Translations under genes and position numbers: made by a program
The notes under the pieces: generated by a model
What the model was told of the DNA's origin: nothing
Databases searched by the model: none
What the model saw: the letters and a program-made list of their open reading frames with translations, nothing else
Source: Streptomyces sp. NBC_00250
Lineage (GTDB): Bacteria > Actinomycetota > Actinomycetes > Streptomycetales > Streptomycetaceae
Assembly (NCBI RefSeq): GCF_036192275.1
Contig: NZ_CP108088.1
Coordinates: 1,674,001 to 1,738,000, forward strand
DNA: 64,000 bases
Direction of reading: 5' to 3'
Shown here: piece by piece, positions 34,608 through 42,840 of the stretch
Layout: each line of letters opens with the position of its first letter
How positions within the stretch are numbered: the stretch's first letter is position 1

Positions 34608-35378
34608 GTGGCGAGAGTGCGGTTGAGCGTGGCCGAGCGGCGGGAGGAGCTGCTGCGGGCCGCCGTCGAGCAGATCGAGGCGCGCGGGGTCGCGGCCGTC
34701 CGGATCGCCGACGTGGCCTCCGCGCTCGGGGTGAGCAACGCCCTGGTGCTCTACCACTTCTCGTCCAAGGAACAACTGGTCGCCGCGGCCTTCGCCCACG
34801 CCGCCGAGGCCGACCTCGCCCATCTGCGCCGGCTCCTCGGGCGCCGCTCCACCGCCGTACGACGACTCCGCGCCGCGGTGCGCTGGTACGCGCCGACCGG
34901 ACAGGCCAAGGGCTGGCGCCTGTGGATCGAGGGCTGGGCGGCCTCCCTGCGCGACCCCGGACTGCGCCGGGTCGCCGCCTCCCTCGACCAGGAGTGGAAG
35001 GCGGCGCTGACCCGGGTGATCGCGGAGGGTGCCGAGGCCGGGGAGTTCCGCTGTACGGACCCGGCCGCGGCGGCCTGGCGGCTCACCGCCTTCCTCGACG
35101 GCCTCGCGGTCCAGACGACGGCCTACGCCGGCTCCCTCTCCCGGACCGCGATGCTCCGCTGGGCCGACGCCGCCCTCGCCCGGGAACTGAACCTGCCGGA
35201 CGAGGACGGGGACCCGGGCGGGCTCCCCGCCCCCCTCTCGGCCCCGAAGACGGAGACGGCGACCACGACCGCGACGGTGACCGCGCCGGTGGCAGGGGCG
35301 GAGAGGGAGACGACCGGCCCCGTCGGTCCGGTCGGCACCGACGGTCCGCTCGGCCCCCAGGTCGTGTCCGGAGAGTAG
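34608..35378 (+). CDS. TetR-family transcriptional regulator
   Basis: A 256-residue TetR protein. The HTH is RIADVASALGVSNALVLYHFSSKEQLVAAAF (about 33-63), and a TetR_C-type helical domain follows to about residue 200. The last ~50 residues form a Thr/Pro/Gly-rich tail unusual for the family. The GTG at 34608 was preferred over an in-frame start at 34587. It lies 64 bp after the dehydrogenase gene and may be co-transcribed. The palindrome at 33288 is its most likely nearby target. Confidence 0.88.
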   Translation: MARVRLSVAERREELLRAAVEQIEARGVAAVRIADVASALGVSNALVLYHFSSKEQLVAAAFAHAAEADLAHLRRLLGRRSTAVRRLRAAVRWYAPTGQAKGWRLWIEGWAASLRDPGLRRVAASLDQEWKAALTRVIAEGAEAGEFRCTDPAAAAWRLTAFLDGLAVQTTAYAGSLSRTAMLRWADAALARELNLPDEDGDPGGLPAPLSAPKTETATTTATVTAPVAGAERETTGPVGPVGTDGPLGPQVVSGE

Positions 35379-35405
35379 GGCCAGGCGGGACTTTCCTGAC
35401 ATGAC

Positions 35406-36173
35406 CTAGACCAGCTCGAAGACCGCCGAGACCGTGACCTGCTCCTCGATCTCGCCCGGCGCCAACGGGACGCTCGCCTCGTCCGCGGGCACGGCGCCGA
35501 CGGCGCCGGGGCCGGGGCGCGCGGACTCGCCCTCGCTGAGCGAGACCAGCCGGCCGAGCTCGTGGCCGCTGAGCCGCGCGTGTTGCGCCGCCTTGTCGTA
35601 CGCGTCCCGGTAGGCGGCCTCCCGTGCCTTCACCCGCAGCGCCGACGGGTCGGCGACGTCGAAGACGACCCCGTTGATCCGGACGGAGTCCCCGGTCGCT
35701 TCGTTGACAGCGCCGATGACCTGACCGGCCCGGTCGATCTCCCGGACCTTCACGGAGAAGGACTGCCCGGCCTGGTACCCCGTCACCTTGCTCTCGCCCG
35801 CGGCGTTCTGGGTGTAGACCGGGGACAGGGAGAGGCTGTCGGTGCGGATGTCCCGCTCGGCGATCCGCTGCTTGTCCAGCACCGCGAGGAGGGCCTCGGC
35901 CGCGGTCTTCTGCGCGGCCATGGCCTCCTTCGCGGTCTTACGGGTGGCCTCGACCCCGACGGACAGGATCGCCAGATCGGGCGCGGCGGCCGCGCGGCCG
36001 TGTCCGGTGACGGTGACCGTCGCGGGCGCCTCCGCCCGGACAGCACGCGGGGCCGTCCGCTCGGGCGCGGCGGCCAGGGCGGGGGCCGTGGTGCCGACGA
36101 GCAGACCGCCGAGCACGGCGGTGGCGGCGAGCAGACGGGCGGTACGGGCGGCGCTGGGCCGGCGGATCGTCAC
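35406..36173 (-). CDS. Secreted SIMPL (DUF541) domain protein
   Basis: A 255-residue exported protein. The signal peptide spans about 1-35 (RLLAATAVLGGLLVGTTAPALA). The SIMPL domain starts at ATVTVTGHGRAAAAPDLAILSVGVEATRKTA and includes SLSPVYTQNAAGESKVTGYQAGQSFSV, ending at the predicted VTVSAVFELV strand. SIMPL proteins form oligomeric envelope complexes in Gram-negatives; their role in actinobacteria is not known. The GTG at 36173 follows GAAGGGA. It is convergent with the TetR gene, 27 bp apart. Confidence 0.88.
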   Translation of the reverse strand: MTIRRPSAARTARLLAATAVLGGLLVGTTAPALAAAPERTAPRAVRAEAPATVTVTGHGRAAAAPDLAILSVGVEATRKTAKEAMAAQKTAAEALLAVLDKQRIAERDIRTDSLSLSPVYTQNAAGESKVTGYQAGQSFSVKVREIDRAGQVIGAVNEATGDSVRINGVVFDVADPSALRVKAREAAYRDAYDKAAQHARLSGHELGRLVSLSEGESARPGPGAVGAVPADEASVPLAPGEIEEQVTVSAVFELV

Positions 36174-36333
36174 AGGCGGTCCCTTCGGGGGTGGGTGCCG
36201 GGGCTCCGGCGGGCACATCCCAGCACCCGGCGTCGCCGCCTCCCGTATGCCACTCCTGACCGTCGGCCCCCTTCACCTCTCCGTACCAGTCACCTTCCGG
36301 ACCGGCCGCGCCGCCCGCTCCCGGATCACGCGC

Positions 36334-37428
36334 TCAGGTCTGGACGAGCGGCTCGTACACGTCGGGGTGCAGCCCGAAGGTCCACGCGACGCCCTCTCTC
36401 GCGGTCCGGGTCGCGGGCGGGACCCGGAGCCAGTACGTGCGGTGGCTGCCGTCGGGCTCGGGCGTCGAGTTGACCACCTCGACCATCGCCACGTCCTCGT
36501 CGTCGGCCAGCTCGATGCGCCACAGGACACCGGTCTCGTCGCGGTGCTGGTGCCGGGCTCCCGAGGCGGCGAGATAGCGGTCGTAGCCGTAGTACTCCAG
36601 CATCACCCGCCGCAGTTCGGCGTTCTCCTCCTGCCGGATCCGCTCGGGGGTGAGGCCGGCGAGACCGGCGAGGAATTCGGCGGGCACCGGCATGCCCCGC
36701 CAGGCGTGCAGGGCGAATCCGTCGGCGAAGGCGAGCGCGGGGCCGTCGCCCCGGTCGAGGCGCCCCGCCTCGTCCCGGTGCAGCTCCACGGGCCGCTCGC
36801 AGACCACCGCGAGGTTCTCGTACGGCCACCACCAGCCCGCGTGTCCGGCGACGGCGGCGAGGCCCGCGAGGCGGTCCCCCTGACCGTCGAAGGCGGCGAG
36901 CCAGGCGGCGTCGTGCTGCCCGAGCACCGCGTCGAGCAGCACGAGCCGCACGGCGGTGGCCGCTCGCGAGGACGAGGCCGCGTCGGAGGAGGAGGAGGAG
37001 GAGGAGGCGGACGCACCGGCGTCGGCGGTCGTGGCGGCCTCCGTCACCCCCGCCCGTATCCGGTCGGCCAGGCTTCGGGTGAGGTCCCAGAGGTGGGCCC
37101 CGGTCGCCTGCCAGTGGGCCGCCCAGCCCGCCGGGCCGAGGGCGTCGTGGAGTCGGCGCCGTTCCTCGGCCCACGGCCGGGTGCGCACCTCGTCCCGTAC
37201 CGAACGGCCCTGATCGCTCAGCCCCCGTACCAGCGCGACGGCCGCGAGCGGCGAGTCCGCCCAGAGCACGCGCGCGGGTTCGGCCAGGCCGGCCGTGCGG
37301 TAGGCGAGCCGGACGCCGGCCTCCGCGGCGGCGCGGTCGGCGGGCCCGGTGGCCGCGGCGACGGACCGCCACTTGTCCTGTGCGGTGGTGCGGTTCATGT
37401 CGGCAGGGTTCATGTCGACGTGGTTCAT
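36334..37428 (-). CDS. DUF6745-type conserved hypothetical protein
   Basis: A 364-residue soluble protein. Recognisable parts are WADSPLAAVALVRGL near the N-terminus, WWPYENLAVVCERPVELHRDEAGRLDRGDGPALAFADGFALHAWRGMPVP in the middle, and a C-terminal half with EYYGYDRYLAASGA. An Ala/Ser stretch (about 140-155) is a linker. Three in-frame ATGs lie at the 5' end; the first (37428) has GGGGG nearby. It heads a two-gene group before a small partner gene upstream (37455-37781) on the same strand. These genes often accompany STM4015-family genes in Streptomyces. Function unknown. Confidence 0.78.
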   Translation of the reverse strand: MNHVDMNPADMNRTTAQDKWRSVAAATGPADRAAAEAGVRLAYRTAGLAEPARVLWADSPLAAVALVRGLSDQGRSVRDEVRTRPWAEERRRLHDALGPAGWAAHWQATGAHLWDLTRSLADRIRAGVTEAATTADAGASASSSSSSSDAASSSRAATAVRLVLLDAVLGQHDAAWLAAFDGQGDRLAGLAAVAGHAGWWWPYENLAVVCERPVELHRDEAGRLDRGDGPALAFADGFALHAWRGMPVPAEFLAGLAGLTPERIRQEENAELRRVMLEYYGYDRYLAASGARHQHRDETGVLWRIELADDEDVAMVEVVNSTPEPDGSHRTYWLRVPPATRTAREGVAWTFGLHPDVYEPLVQT

Positions 37429-37454
37429 GTGGAAGCCCCCAGGGATTCTCTCGG

Positions 37455-37781
37455 TCAGTCCGCGACGATCCGGTACGCCCCGGGCACGTACTCCCGCTGG
37501 CGCACCACCCGGTACCAGCCCTTGGGCAGCGGTATCGGAGCGTGCTCCTCGTGCACCACCCGGCCGCCCTCGGGCAGTTCGAGCAGGAACGGGCCGAAGG
37601 GCCCCGGCTCCCGCACGAGTCGGCCGGGCCCGGGAATCGCGTGGGCGTGGCCGGTCACCTCGCCGAGGGCGAGGACCAGGCGGCCCCGGGCGTCCCTCGG
37701 CTCCCCCGCCGCCGTCTTCACCCGCTCCGGAACGGCCGTCTCCGCGACGGGCGCGATCAGTACGTCTCCCTGCCGGTACAT
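37455..37781 (-). CDS. Small conserved hypothetical protein
   Basis: A 108-residue beta-rich protein starting MYRQGDVLIAPVAE and containing LVLALGEVTGHAHAI, GGRVVHEEHAPIPLPKGWYRVVRQREY. This small family travels next to DUF6745 proteins. The ATG at 37781 follows GGGAGAGGGGAG. It lies 26 bp before the DUF6745 gene and is probably co-transcribed. Several His residues are conserved-looking, but no enzyme motif is recognised. Confidence 0.78.
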   Translation of the reverse strand: MYRQGDVLIAPVAETAVPERVKTAAGEPRDARGRLVLALGEVTGHAHAIPGPGRLVREPGPFGPFLLELPEGGRVVHEEHAPIPLPKGWYRVVRQREYVPGAYRIVAD

Positions 37782-37959
37782 GGCTCTCCCCTCCCCGTTC
37801 GGCGCGGTGCGGCCGAACACGAGAACGACGCTAGAGGCCGGGTCTGACAATCGACCCCGCTCACCGTGGAGGCCCACCCACCGGCAGGCGCTGTCGGTGC
37901 CGCTTGGTAGAACTCTTGGGATCAGCCGATCCACGCCGTCCGTTGCCGGGAGCGCAGTC

Positions 37960-38370
37960 ATGACCGTTGGCCACTACATCGAGGAATTCCACGGCCTGCC
38001 CGTGTTCCACTTCCCGGACACGGACACGGAGATCGAGCTGCCCGACGCCGCGGCCGTCGCCTGGCGGCTCTCCTCGCCGACCTACTGCGAGGACGACGAC
38101 GAGCAGTGGGGTGCGCGGTTCGAGCGCTTCCTGAAGACGGTCGACGTGGGCCGGGTGCGCGCCCTGGTCGTCGGCGGCTGGGACGAGGCGTACGAGAACT
38201 CCTCGGCCGACATCGTCACGGCGCTCATCGCCGCCAACAACCGTTTCACCACCCTGGAAGCGGTCTTCCTCGGCGACATGACGGGCGAGGACTGCGAGAT
38301 CTCCTGGATCCCGCAGCCGGTAATTCGCGGAGCAAACGACCTGCAGGATTTCTACTCGATAGCCGCTTGA
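37960..38370 (+). pseudogene. STM4015-family protein gene, truncated (prophage insertion)
   Basis: The first ~120 codons match the start of the STM4015 family: MTVGHYIEEFHGLPVFHF, VAWRLSSPTY, ARFERFLKTVDVGRVRALVVGGWDEAYE, and VFLGDMTGEDCEISWI. The family normally continues into a leucine-rich-repeat-like region to about 300 residues. Here the similarity stops after EISWIPQ and a foreign tail of about 15 residues ends at 38370, exactly where prophage-like sequence begins. The 3' part should be found at the other prophage end, beyond the window. The divergent DUF6745 gene pair is its usual neighbour. Confidence 0.72.
38310..38345. other. Probable prophage left attachment site (attL) inside the STM4015-family gene
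   Basis: Coding similarity to the chromosomal gene ends near codon 120 (about 38315-38325) and phage-type genes follow. No integrase gene is adjacent. The core sequence cannot be fixed without the right end. Insertion within a protein-coding gene rather than a tRNA gene is common for large serine integrases. Confidence 0.5.
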
Positions 38371-38820
38371 CCTGCATTTTCTCGTTCGCGTCCGTCACTG
38401 ATTGGTCACCGTCCAACCTTGATTGGACAAGATCATCTCCCAGTTGTTTCCCACCGCTCCCCCACGGCAGACCAGGGCCGGATCGCTCAACACCCTCGAA
38501 GGCATTTGCAGCGACCCGGCCCTGGCATATGTCCAACGAATGCCTCGTACAGGAATCACTCCCTGAGGGACACTCGCCGGTGCGGCCATCCGTCATACGG
38601 GGACGGGTGACCGCCGGAGCCGCTTCCGGATCGCGCGCGGGGAACAGGCGAACTGGAGGCGGTTCCGTCGGCGCGTCCGGGACCTGAACCCATAGCGCCG
38701 AACTCTCACTGTGCAGTTGCCTCGTGGCACTCAGCGTGCCGAACCCTCCCTGGATATATCAAGCAAGTAGCGCGAATCGTACTGTGCGACCCTCACTAGT
38801 GATCATGATCAGAGGTCGCC
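38371..38820. other. 450-bp non-coding region at the prophage left end
   Basis: Contains a perfect inverted repeat gtccaa-N6-ttggac (38411-38428) and a longer hairpin with ccagggcc (38472-38479) pairing with ggccctgg (38518-38525), plus paired atcgct/agcga parts inside. Close to the GntR start is tgatcatgatca (38800-38811) overlapping cactagtg (38794-38801). The first two may serve termination or integrase binding, and the last pair is a regulator site candidate. No gene is supported here. Confidence 0.5.
38794..38811. promoter_or_regulatory. Overlapping palindromes before the GntR gene
   Basis: cactagtg and tgatcatgatca are both self-complementary and end 10 bp before the GntR ATG. Such a site next to a regulator start suggests autoregulation. 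Confidence 0.45.
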
Positions 38821-39444
38821 ATGTCAGCCGACGCGCGCTACCGCCGCATCGCCGCTGACATTCACGCCCGCATCCAGGCCGGCGAGTGGATGCCAGGAGA
38901 CATGCTCCCATCCAGGTCCGCCATGGCCACCCAGTACAGCGTCCACGAGCAGACCTTGCGGCTCGCCTACGTACTCCTTCGCCAGACTGGAATTCTTGAG
39001 GGAGAGCAGCGCCGCGGCGTGTACGTGGCGCACCCTCCTGCTATGCGCACTCTCACGGATCCAGACGCCTCGTGGCCCTACGGGAACGAGGTCACTGACA
39101 CGACCTCGTGCCGGGCGACTCAAGAACTGGCCGAGCGGCTGGATGTTCCTGCCGGAGTGAGTCTGCACCGGGAGGTCGCCGAGTGCATGGACCCCGGCGG
39201 CCGGTCGGCCATGCTCGTCACCTCCTGGTGGCAAGGGAGGCGCCAGCCACATGCGTCGTTCGTCGTCGAGGTCGGAGTCGGCCCTGTCGACGAGGCGGAG
39301 GCGCGTTCGCTCGGCCTGCTCGTCGATGCTGCCGCGTACCGCCTGGTCCGCACTCGTCTGGATCGGGATGGGCGCCCCGTGGAGACTGCTGATCTCGTCC
39401 TCCCAATGGATCGGTGGCTGATCCGCCTGAGCGGCACGACGTAG
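38821..39444 (+). CDS. GntR-family regulator with UTRA-like domain
   Basis: A 207-residue GntR protein. The winged HTH is YRRIAADIHARIQAGEWMPGDMLPSRSAMATQYSVHEQTLRLAYVLLRQTGILE (about 7-60), and the C-terminal half resembles a UTRA ligand-binding domain (LHREVAECMDPGG to the end). GntR proteins occur on many Streptomyces integrative elements and phages. It is the first gene inside the prophage. Ligand and target are unknown; the palindromes upstream are candidates. Confidence 0.85.
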   Translation: MSADARYRRIAADIHARIQAGEWMPGDMLPSRSAMATQYSVHEQTLRLAYVLLRQTGILEGEQRRGVYVAHPPAMRTLTDPDASWPYGNEVTDTTSCRATQELAERLDVPAGVSLHREVAECMDPGGRSAMLVTSWWQGRRQPHASFVVEVGVGPVDEAEARSLGLLVDAAAYRLVRTRLDRDGRPVETADLVLPMDRWLIRLSGTT

Positions 39445-39669
39445 CACGTCAGCGGGGGCGCCCAGCAGTGCAGGGCCTGACGCGCATTACGCAGCATGCC
39501 TCATCAGGCATATGCCTGGGAACGGGCGTGCGAGCGGGAATTCCACATTCCGTTCGCACCCCGTGCGTTTCAGTTACCGCCCGCAAGCCGGTGGCCAAAG
39601 GGTGAGCGTGGCGGAACGCACGCCCGAACCCTGCCCGCTTTGTCAGACCCGGGCCCTAGCCTTGATTGC

Positions 39670-39849
39670 ATGCCCGATCGCTACAGAGAGACCCCGAGCC
39701 CCGAAGCCCTGAACGACGCCATCCGCACATTGTGGGTGCGCGCCGGCGAGCAGCAGCGCTCCCTGACGGCCGACGAGCAGCGGATCTATCAGGTGCTCGT
39801 GGCAGCCTGGGCCGAGGCGACGCAGGCCGAGCAGGAGCTCGCCGCATAG
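39670..39849 (+). CDS. Small actinophage protein
   Basis: A 59-residue, mostly helical protein beginning MPDRYRETPSPEALNDAIRTL. The ATG at 39670 is the natural start; the frame is open upstream without a ribosome site. It is followed 9 bp later by another small gene on the same strand. No known function. Confidence 0.6.
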   Translation: MPDRYRETPSPEALNDAIRTLWVRAGEQQRSLTADEQRIYQVLVAAWAEATQAEQELAA

Positions 39850-39858
39850 GATCCGCCC

Positions 39859-40131
39859 GTGCCGATCGAACTCTCTGACGAACTCATCCAGCTCCAGCAG
39901 GCCGCAGTTGCCGCCCAGCAGGAGGCCCAGTCCGGCCCGTACAGCGCCGAGGCCTGGGGCCCGTGGCTTGAAGCCGCCCAGGCCAGCCAGGCCGCGATCA
40001 CGGAGCACGCGGAGGCCACGAGCCAGTCGCGCTTCGACGTCGAGGCCGAGGTGAAACTCGCTGTGCTCAACCCTGAAGGCTACGCCGAGAAGAAGCGCAA
40101 GGAAGCCGAGAAGGCCGCGGCTAAGAAGTAG
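39859..40131 (+). CDS. Small Ala/Gln-rich helical phage protein
   Basis: A 90-residue protein starting with GTG at 39859. It is helical and rich in Ala, Gln and Glu, with a Lys-rich end (EKKRKEAEKAAAKK). The 9-bp spacing to the gene upstream suggests one transcript. No family recognised. Confidence 0.6.
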   Translation: MPIELSDELIQLQQAAVAAQQEAQSGPYSAEAWGPWLEAAQASQAAITEHAEATSQSRFDVEAEVKLAVLNPEGYAEKKRKEAEKAAAKK

Positions 40132-40143
40132 GACGGTCGGCGG

Positions 40144-40584
40144 CTACGACCGCCACTCGTCGCGGTAGTCGGGGTGCGACGCGTATGGCAGGGCGAGCAG
40201 GCGGAGCAGGACCAGGGACTCGTAGGTCGAGGGGTCGATGGGGCCGACTCCCCACTCGCTATGGATCTGGTCGGTCATGCCGTCCATCTCGGGTACGACC
40301 TCGTCGAGGATGCGCCGTTTGGCGTCGACCTCGGCCAGCACCCGCGCGGGGTTGTGGCGGGCGATGTGGCGCGCGTTCCACGTCCCGTACTTACCGTGGT
40401 CGGGGTCGACGACAGCGATGAATCCGCCAGTCGCGCGCCGGACAACCTCGCGGGGACCGTTCGGTCCGTTCCAGGGGTCCTCGGGGTCGAATGCCCAGTC
40501 GTCACGCCCTCCGCAGCCGGACTCGTAGGCCAGCTTCCAGTCTTCGTCGAGGCGGGCGCGAAGGAACGCGATCAGGTCGGCCAT
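40144..40584 (-). CDS. DUF6221 family phage protein
   Basis: A 146-residue protein with the family pattern LIAFLRARLDEDWKLA at the start, WNARHIARHNPARVLAEVDAKRRILDE in the middle, and ALPYASHPDYRDEW at the end. DUF6221 proteins are common on actinophages and integrative elements, with no known role. It is convergent with the plus-strand small genes. Confidence 0.8.
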   Translation of the reverse strand: MADLIAFLRARLDEDWKLAYESGCGGRDDWAFDPEDPWNGPNGPREVVRRATGGFIAVVDPDHGKYGTWNARHIARHNPARVLAEVDAKRRILDEVVPEMDGMTDQIHSEWGVGPIDPSTYESLVLLRLLALPYASHPDYRDEWRS

Positions 40585-40729
40585 GGGGTTCTCCAGGTGG
40601 TGCCCCGCCCCGGTGCATCACGCCGGGGCGGGTCCGAGTGCCACGTCGCCAGAAGACGCGGATGGATAGCCCCACTGTACGAGCAGCCGCTGACAGTCGG
40701 GGGCGTTCCACGAGACTAGAATCGAACAT

Positions 40730-41074
40730 GTGAACGATGAGCCGACCTCGCCTGAGCTGGAGAAGCTGCGCTTCCTCTACCGCGTGCAGCTCGGGCAGGT
40801 TGCGCAGACCGAGCGCTGGATCGAGGCCGAGCTGGCCAAGGTGCGCGAGCGCGCCGCCCGGCTGCCGCTTCGCGAGGGCCCCGAGTACGTCCTGTCCTAC
40901 CTGCGTGTCGGCGGCAAGGCGACCGCGGACAGCGTGCACCTGGGCGACTGCCACATGACCAGCCACCACACCAAGCCCCTCGACCGCGAGCAGGCACGGC
41001 AGGCCATCACGAGCGGCGGCATCCGAGCGTGCGAGATCTGCCGGCCCGACTCCGAGCTCGGCGTGCTGGAGTAG
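40730..41074 (+). CDS. DUF6233-like phage protein
   Basis: A 114-residue protein. It has LEKLRFLYRVQLGQVAQTERWIEAELAKV, then DSVHLGDCHM and the C-terminal DREQARQAITSGGIRACEICRPDSELG. The Cys-x2-Cys near the end and the GDC part are typical. The GTG at 40730 is the start. Such genes are frequent on Streptomyces mobile elements; function unknown. Confidence 0.75.
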   Translation: MNDEPTSPELEKLRFLYRVQLGQVAQTERWIEAELAKVRERAARLPLREGPEYVLSYLRVGGKATADSVHLGDCHMTSHHTKPLDREQARQAITSGGIRACEICRPDSELGVLE

Positions 41075-41098
41075 CCGGGCCCGGTGCACCCTGGAGAG

Positions 41099-41311
41099 AT
41101 GGGTGCACCGATAGTCGTCCACCGCCCCAGCCCGACCGGCGGCCGCCGGGTCACGGTGGTCGGCGGCGAGATCCTCGGCCTGGCGCACGACGATGGCGAC
41201 CTCATCGAGTTCCTTCGTCGCGCCGGGCTCCCCGACTCGGAAGAGCTGCTCGACGACCCGCAGTGGGTCGAATGGCGCGGCGGGCGGGCCCACCAGTACG
41301 AGGCAGCGTGA
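41099..41311 (+). CDS. Small phage protein (MGAPIVV... family)
   Basis: A 70-residue protein with RRVTVVGGEILGLAHDDGDLIEFLRRAGLPD and ending DDPQWVEWRGGRAHQYEAA. Similar short proteins occur next to DUF6233-like genes in Streptomyces elements. I chose the ATG at 41099; a GTG at 41084 in the same frame is possible. Confidence 0.65.
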   Translation: MGAPIVVHRPSPTGGRRVTVVGGEILGLAHDDGDLIEFLRRAGLPDSEELLDDPQWVEWRGGRAHQYEAA

Positions 41312-41351
41312 GGGCAGCGTCCGGCCCTGAGGCCTCGCGTATGGTTCCGCC

Positions 41352-41516
41352 ATGGAATGGAGTCAGACGCAACGCCTGCAGCGGGAATGGGCAGCTAAGG
41401 GTTCGCCTCCGTGCGATCACCTGAGGCGTGAGAGGGAGCACGTTCAAGGCTCCGACACCGGGGACAAAGTCTGCACAACGTGTGGGCAGGAGTTCTTCAA
41501 CGGCAAGCCGGTCTAG
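41352..41516 (+). CDS. Mini zinc-finger-like phage protein
   Basis: A 54-residue protein beginning MEWSQTQRLQREW. It holds Cys-x2-His (CDHL) and Cys-x2-Cys (CTTCG) pairs about 22 residues apart, which could bind one zinc. It ends right before the terminator at 41530. Confidence 0.6.
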   Translation: MEWSQTQRLQREWAAKGSPPCDHLRREREHVQGSDTGDKVCTTCGQEFFNGKPV

Positions 41517-41529
41517 CCCACAAGAGAAG

Positions 41530-41555
41530 GCCCCCATCGCCGAAGCGATGGGGGC
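41530..41555. terminator. Bidirectional terminator between early plus-strand and late minus-strand genes
   Basis: gcccccatcgc and gcgatgggggc pair perfectly around a cgaa tetraloop. It lies 13 bp after the stop of the plus-strand small gene and 4 bp after the last minus-strand gene. Confidence 0.85.
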
Positions 41556-41559
41556 AAGT

Positions 41560-41703
41560 TCAGGGCTCTGGTAGCGCGACCGGCGGAGACAACTGAGGTT
41601 CAGGCTGCGGTTCGAGTACGCCCAGTTCCACGAGCGTCTCCGTGTCAGCCCCGAGCAGGTCGACGATCGGTTGCACGCGGCGCTCGCCCGGCGGTTCGGT
41701 CAT
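41560..41703 (-). CDS. Very small phage protein at the end of the late operon
   Basis: A 47-residue Pro/Glu-rich frame starting MTEPPGERRVQPIVDLLG. It lies 11 bp after the gene at 41715 and runs to the terminator at 41530. Only the tight spacing and codon use support it. Confidence 0.45.
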   Translation of the reverse strand: MTEPPGERRVQPIVDLLGADTETLVELGVLEPQPEPQLSPPVALPEP

Positions 41704-41714
41704 AGCAATCCAGT

Positions 41715-42077
41715 TCACAGGTCGTGGTGGATGAACTCGCGGGCCCTCTCCGGAACGGGCCGTGCGGTCGGCGGCTCAAGGCCAGCAGAGCGGATCCAGG
41801 CGGTGAGGCCCCGCACACGGTCGATGAGGTAAGTGATAGCCACGCCCGCGCCCTCAAGGCGCTGCTCCTGCACCTCGGCCGCTGCCTCCAACTCGTCGAG
41901 CCGGTCCGCTTGTCGGCCGATCTCCTTTTCCATGCGGTCCGTGACGACCGTAAAGTCGTCCCGCCGGCGGTCGCCTCGCGTTCTGCGGGCTGCCCATCCG
42001 CCCCAGAAGGTCGCCACAGCTGAGGCCGCCCCCACCACGCCACCGGACACTGCAGTCCACATCTCGGCGTTGCTCAT
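41715..42077 (-). CDS. Membrane-anchored coiled-coil phage protein (possible lysis accessory)
   Basis: A 120-residue protein with one N-terminal hydrophobic helix (VSGGVVGAASAVATFWGGWAA) and a helical coiled region (TDRMEKEIGRQADRLDELEAAAEVQEQRLEG). The layout resembles phage holin or Rz-like proteins, and it lies in the lysis module. Function is inferred from place. Confidence 0.6.
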   Translation of the reverse strand: MSNAEMWTAVSGGVVGAASAVATFWGGWAARRTRGDRRRDDFTVVTDRMEKEIGRQADRLDELEAAAEVQEQRLEGAGVAITYLIDRVRGLTAWIRSAGLEPPTARPVPERAREFIHHDL

Positions 42078-42083
42078 GGGCTC

Positions 42084-42506
42084 TCACTCCAGTTCTTTGG
42101 GGCGCGGAGGCTCTCGCCACCCCGCCACCACGATCACCGGCACTGCGGCTACCGCCCAGATCAGTGCCGTTACCCACCCCCTTGCGTTGTCTCCGAGAGG
42201 CCACCACGACACGAAGTACGAGAGCATCCACGGAACGACGATGGCCAGAAGCGCGGGGAAACCGATCCAGTCCCGCCCCTCCGGCAGCGCAGACGACGCC
42301 ACAGCCAGCAGACCGGACACGATCCAGCAGCAGGCCCAGGCGTCGAGAGGCATCACGTTGAGCAGCAGCCGGATGCCGCGAGTGTCCGGCAGAGGCTCGA
42401 CGAGCTGCCCGAATCCGTACAGCGTCCACAGCCCTCCGAAAGAGGCGAGGAACGCGCCGCGGCGGCCGAGGATCCGGGACAGCCGCCGGGCTACGCGGCG
42501 CGGCAC
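42084..42506 (-). CDS. Phage membrane protein (three to four helices)
   Basis: A 140-residue protein with hydrophobic segments around 20-35, 55-75, 80-100 and 110-130. It starts with GTG at 42506, directly after the stop of the holin-like gene. Similar proteins are found beside actinophage endolysins; a lysis role is possible. Confidence 0.6.
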   Translation of the reverse strand: MPRRVARRLSRILGRRGAFLASFGGLWTLYGFGQLVEPLPDTRGIRLLLNVMPLDAWACCWIVSGLLAVASSALPEGRDWIGFPALLAIVVPWMLSYFVSWWPLGDNARGWVTALIWAVAAVPVIVVAGWREPPRPKELE

Positions 42507-42830
42507 CTACACCCCTCGGGGCTGGGCGCGTCCCGTGATCAGGCTGTCCTGCGCCTTGCCCGACAGGCCCGTCGGCTTCCACAGGCCGAAGTGGGTGAGG
42601 ACACCGGTGGCGAACGACACGAGGGCGAGCACGGCAGCGGTTCCCGCACTCCAGCCGGGGCCCGGGGCCGCGAGCTCGACGAGGAAGCCGTTCAGCACGG
42701 ACAGCGCCAGCAGCAGGACGGCCTTGGTGCCGGCGTGCGTGACACGGGTCGTCACCAGTCCGACGAGGACGGGCAGGACGACGGAGATGAGCAGGCCGAG
42801 CCAGTAGGCACGGTCGAGGTCGACGGTCAT
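42507..42830 (-). CDS. Holin-like protein
   Basis: A 107-residue protein with three hydrophobic helices (YWLGLLISVVLPVLVGLVT; AVLLLALSVLNGFLVEL; GTAAVLALVSFATGVLTHFGLW) and a charged C-terminus. It follows the amidase gene by 10 bp, the usual place of a holin. The ATG at 42830 follows GGAGCCCGCCC. Confidence 0.75.
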   Translation of the reverse strand: MTVDLDRAYWLGLLISVVLPVLVGLVTTRVTHAGTKAVLLLALSVLNGFLVELAAPGPGWSAGTAAVLALVSFATGVLTHFGLWKPTGLSGKAQDSLITGRAQPRGV

Positions 42831-42840
42831 GGGCGGGCTC

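Noticed and set aside
35842..38370. An 842-codon plus-strand frame ending in the STM4015-like sequence
   Set aside because: Only the last 136 codons, from the ATG at 37960, are real; upstream it is antisense to the DUF6745 and SIMPL genes.
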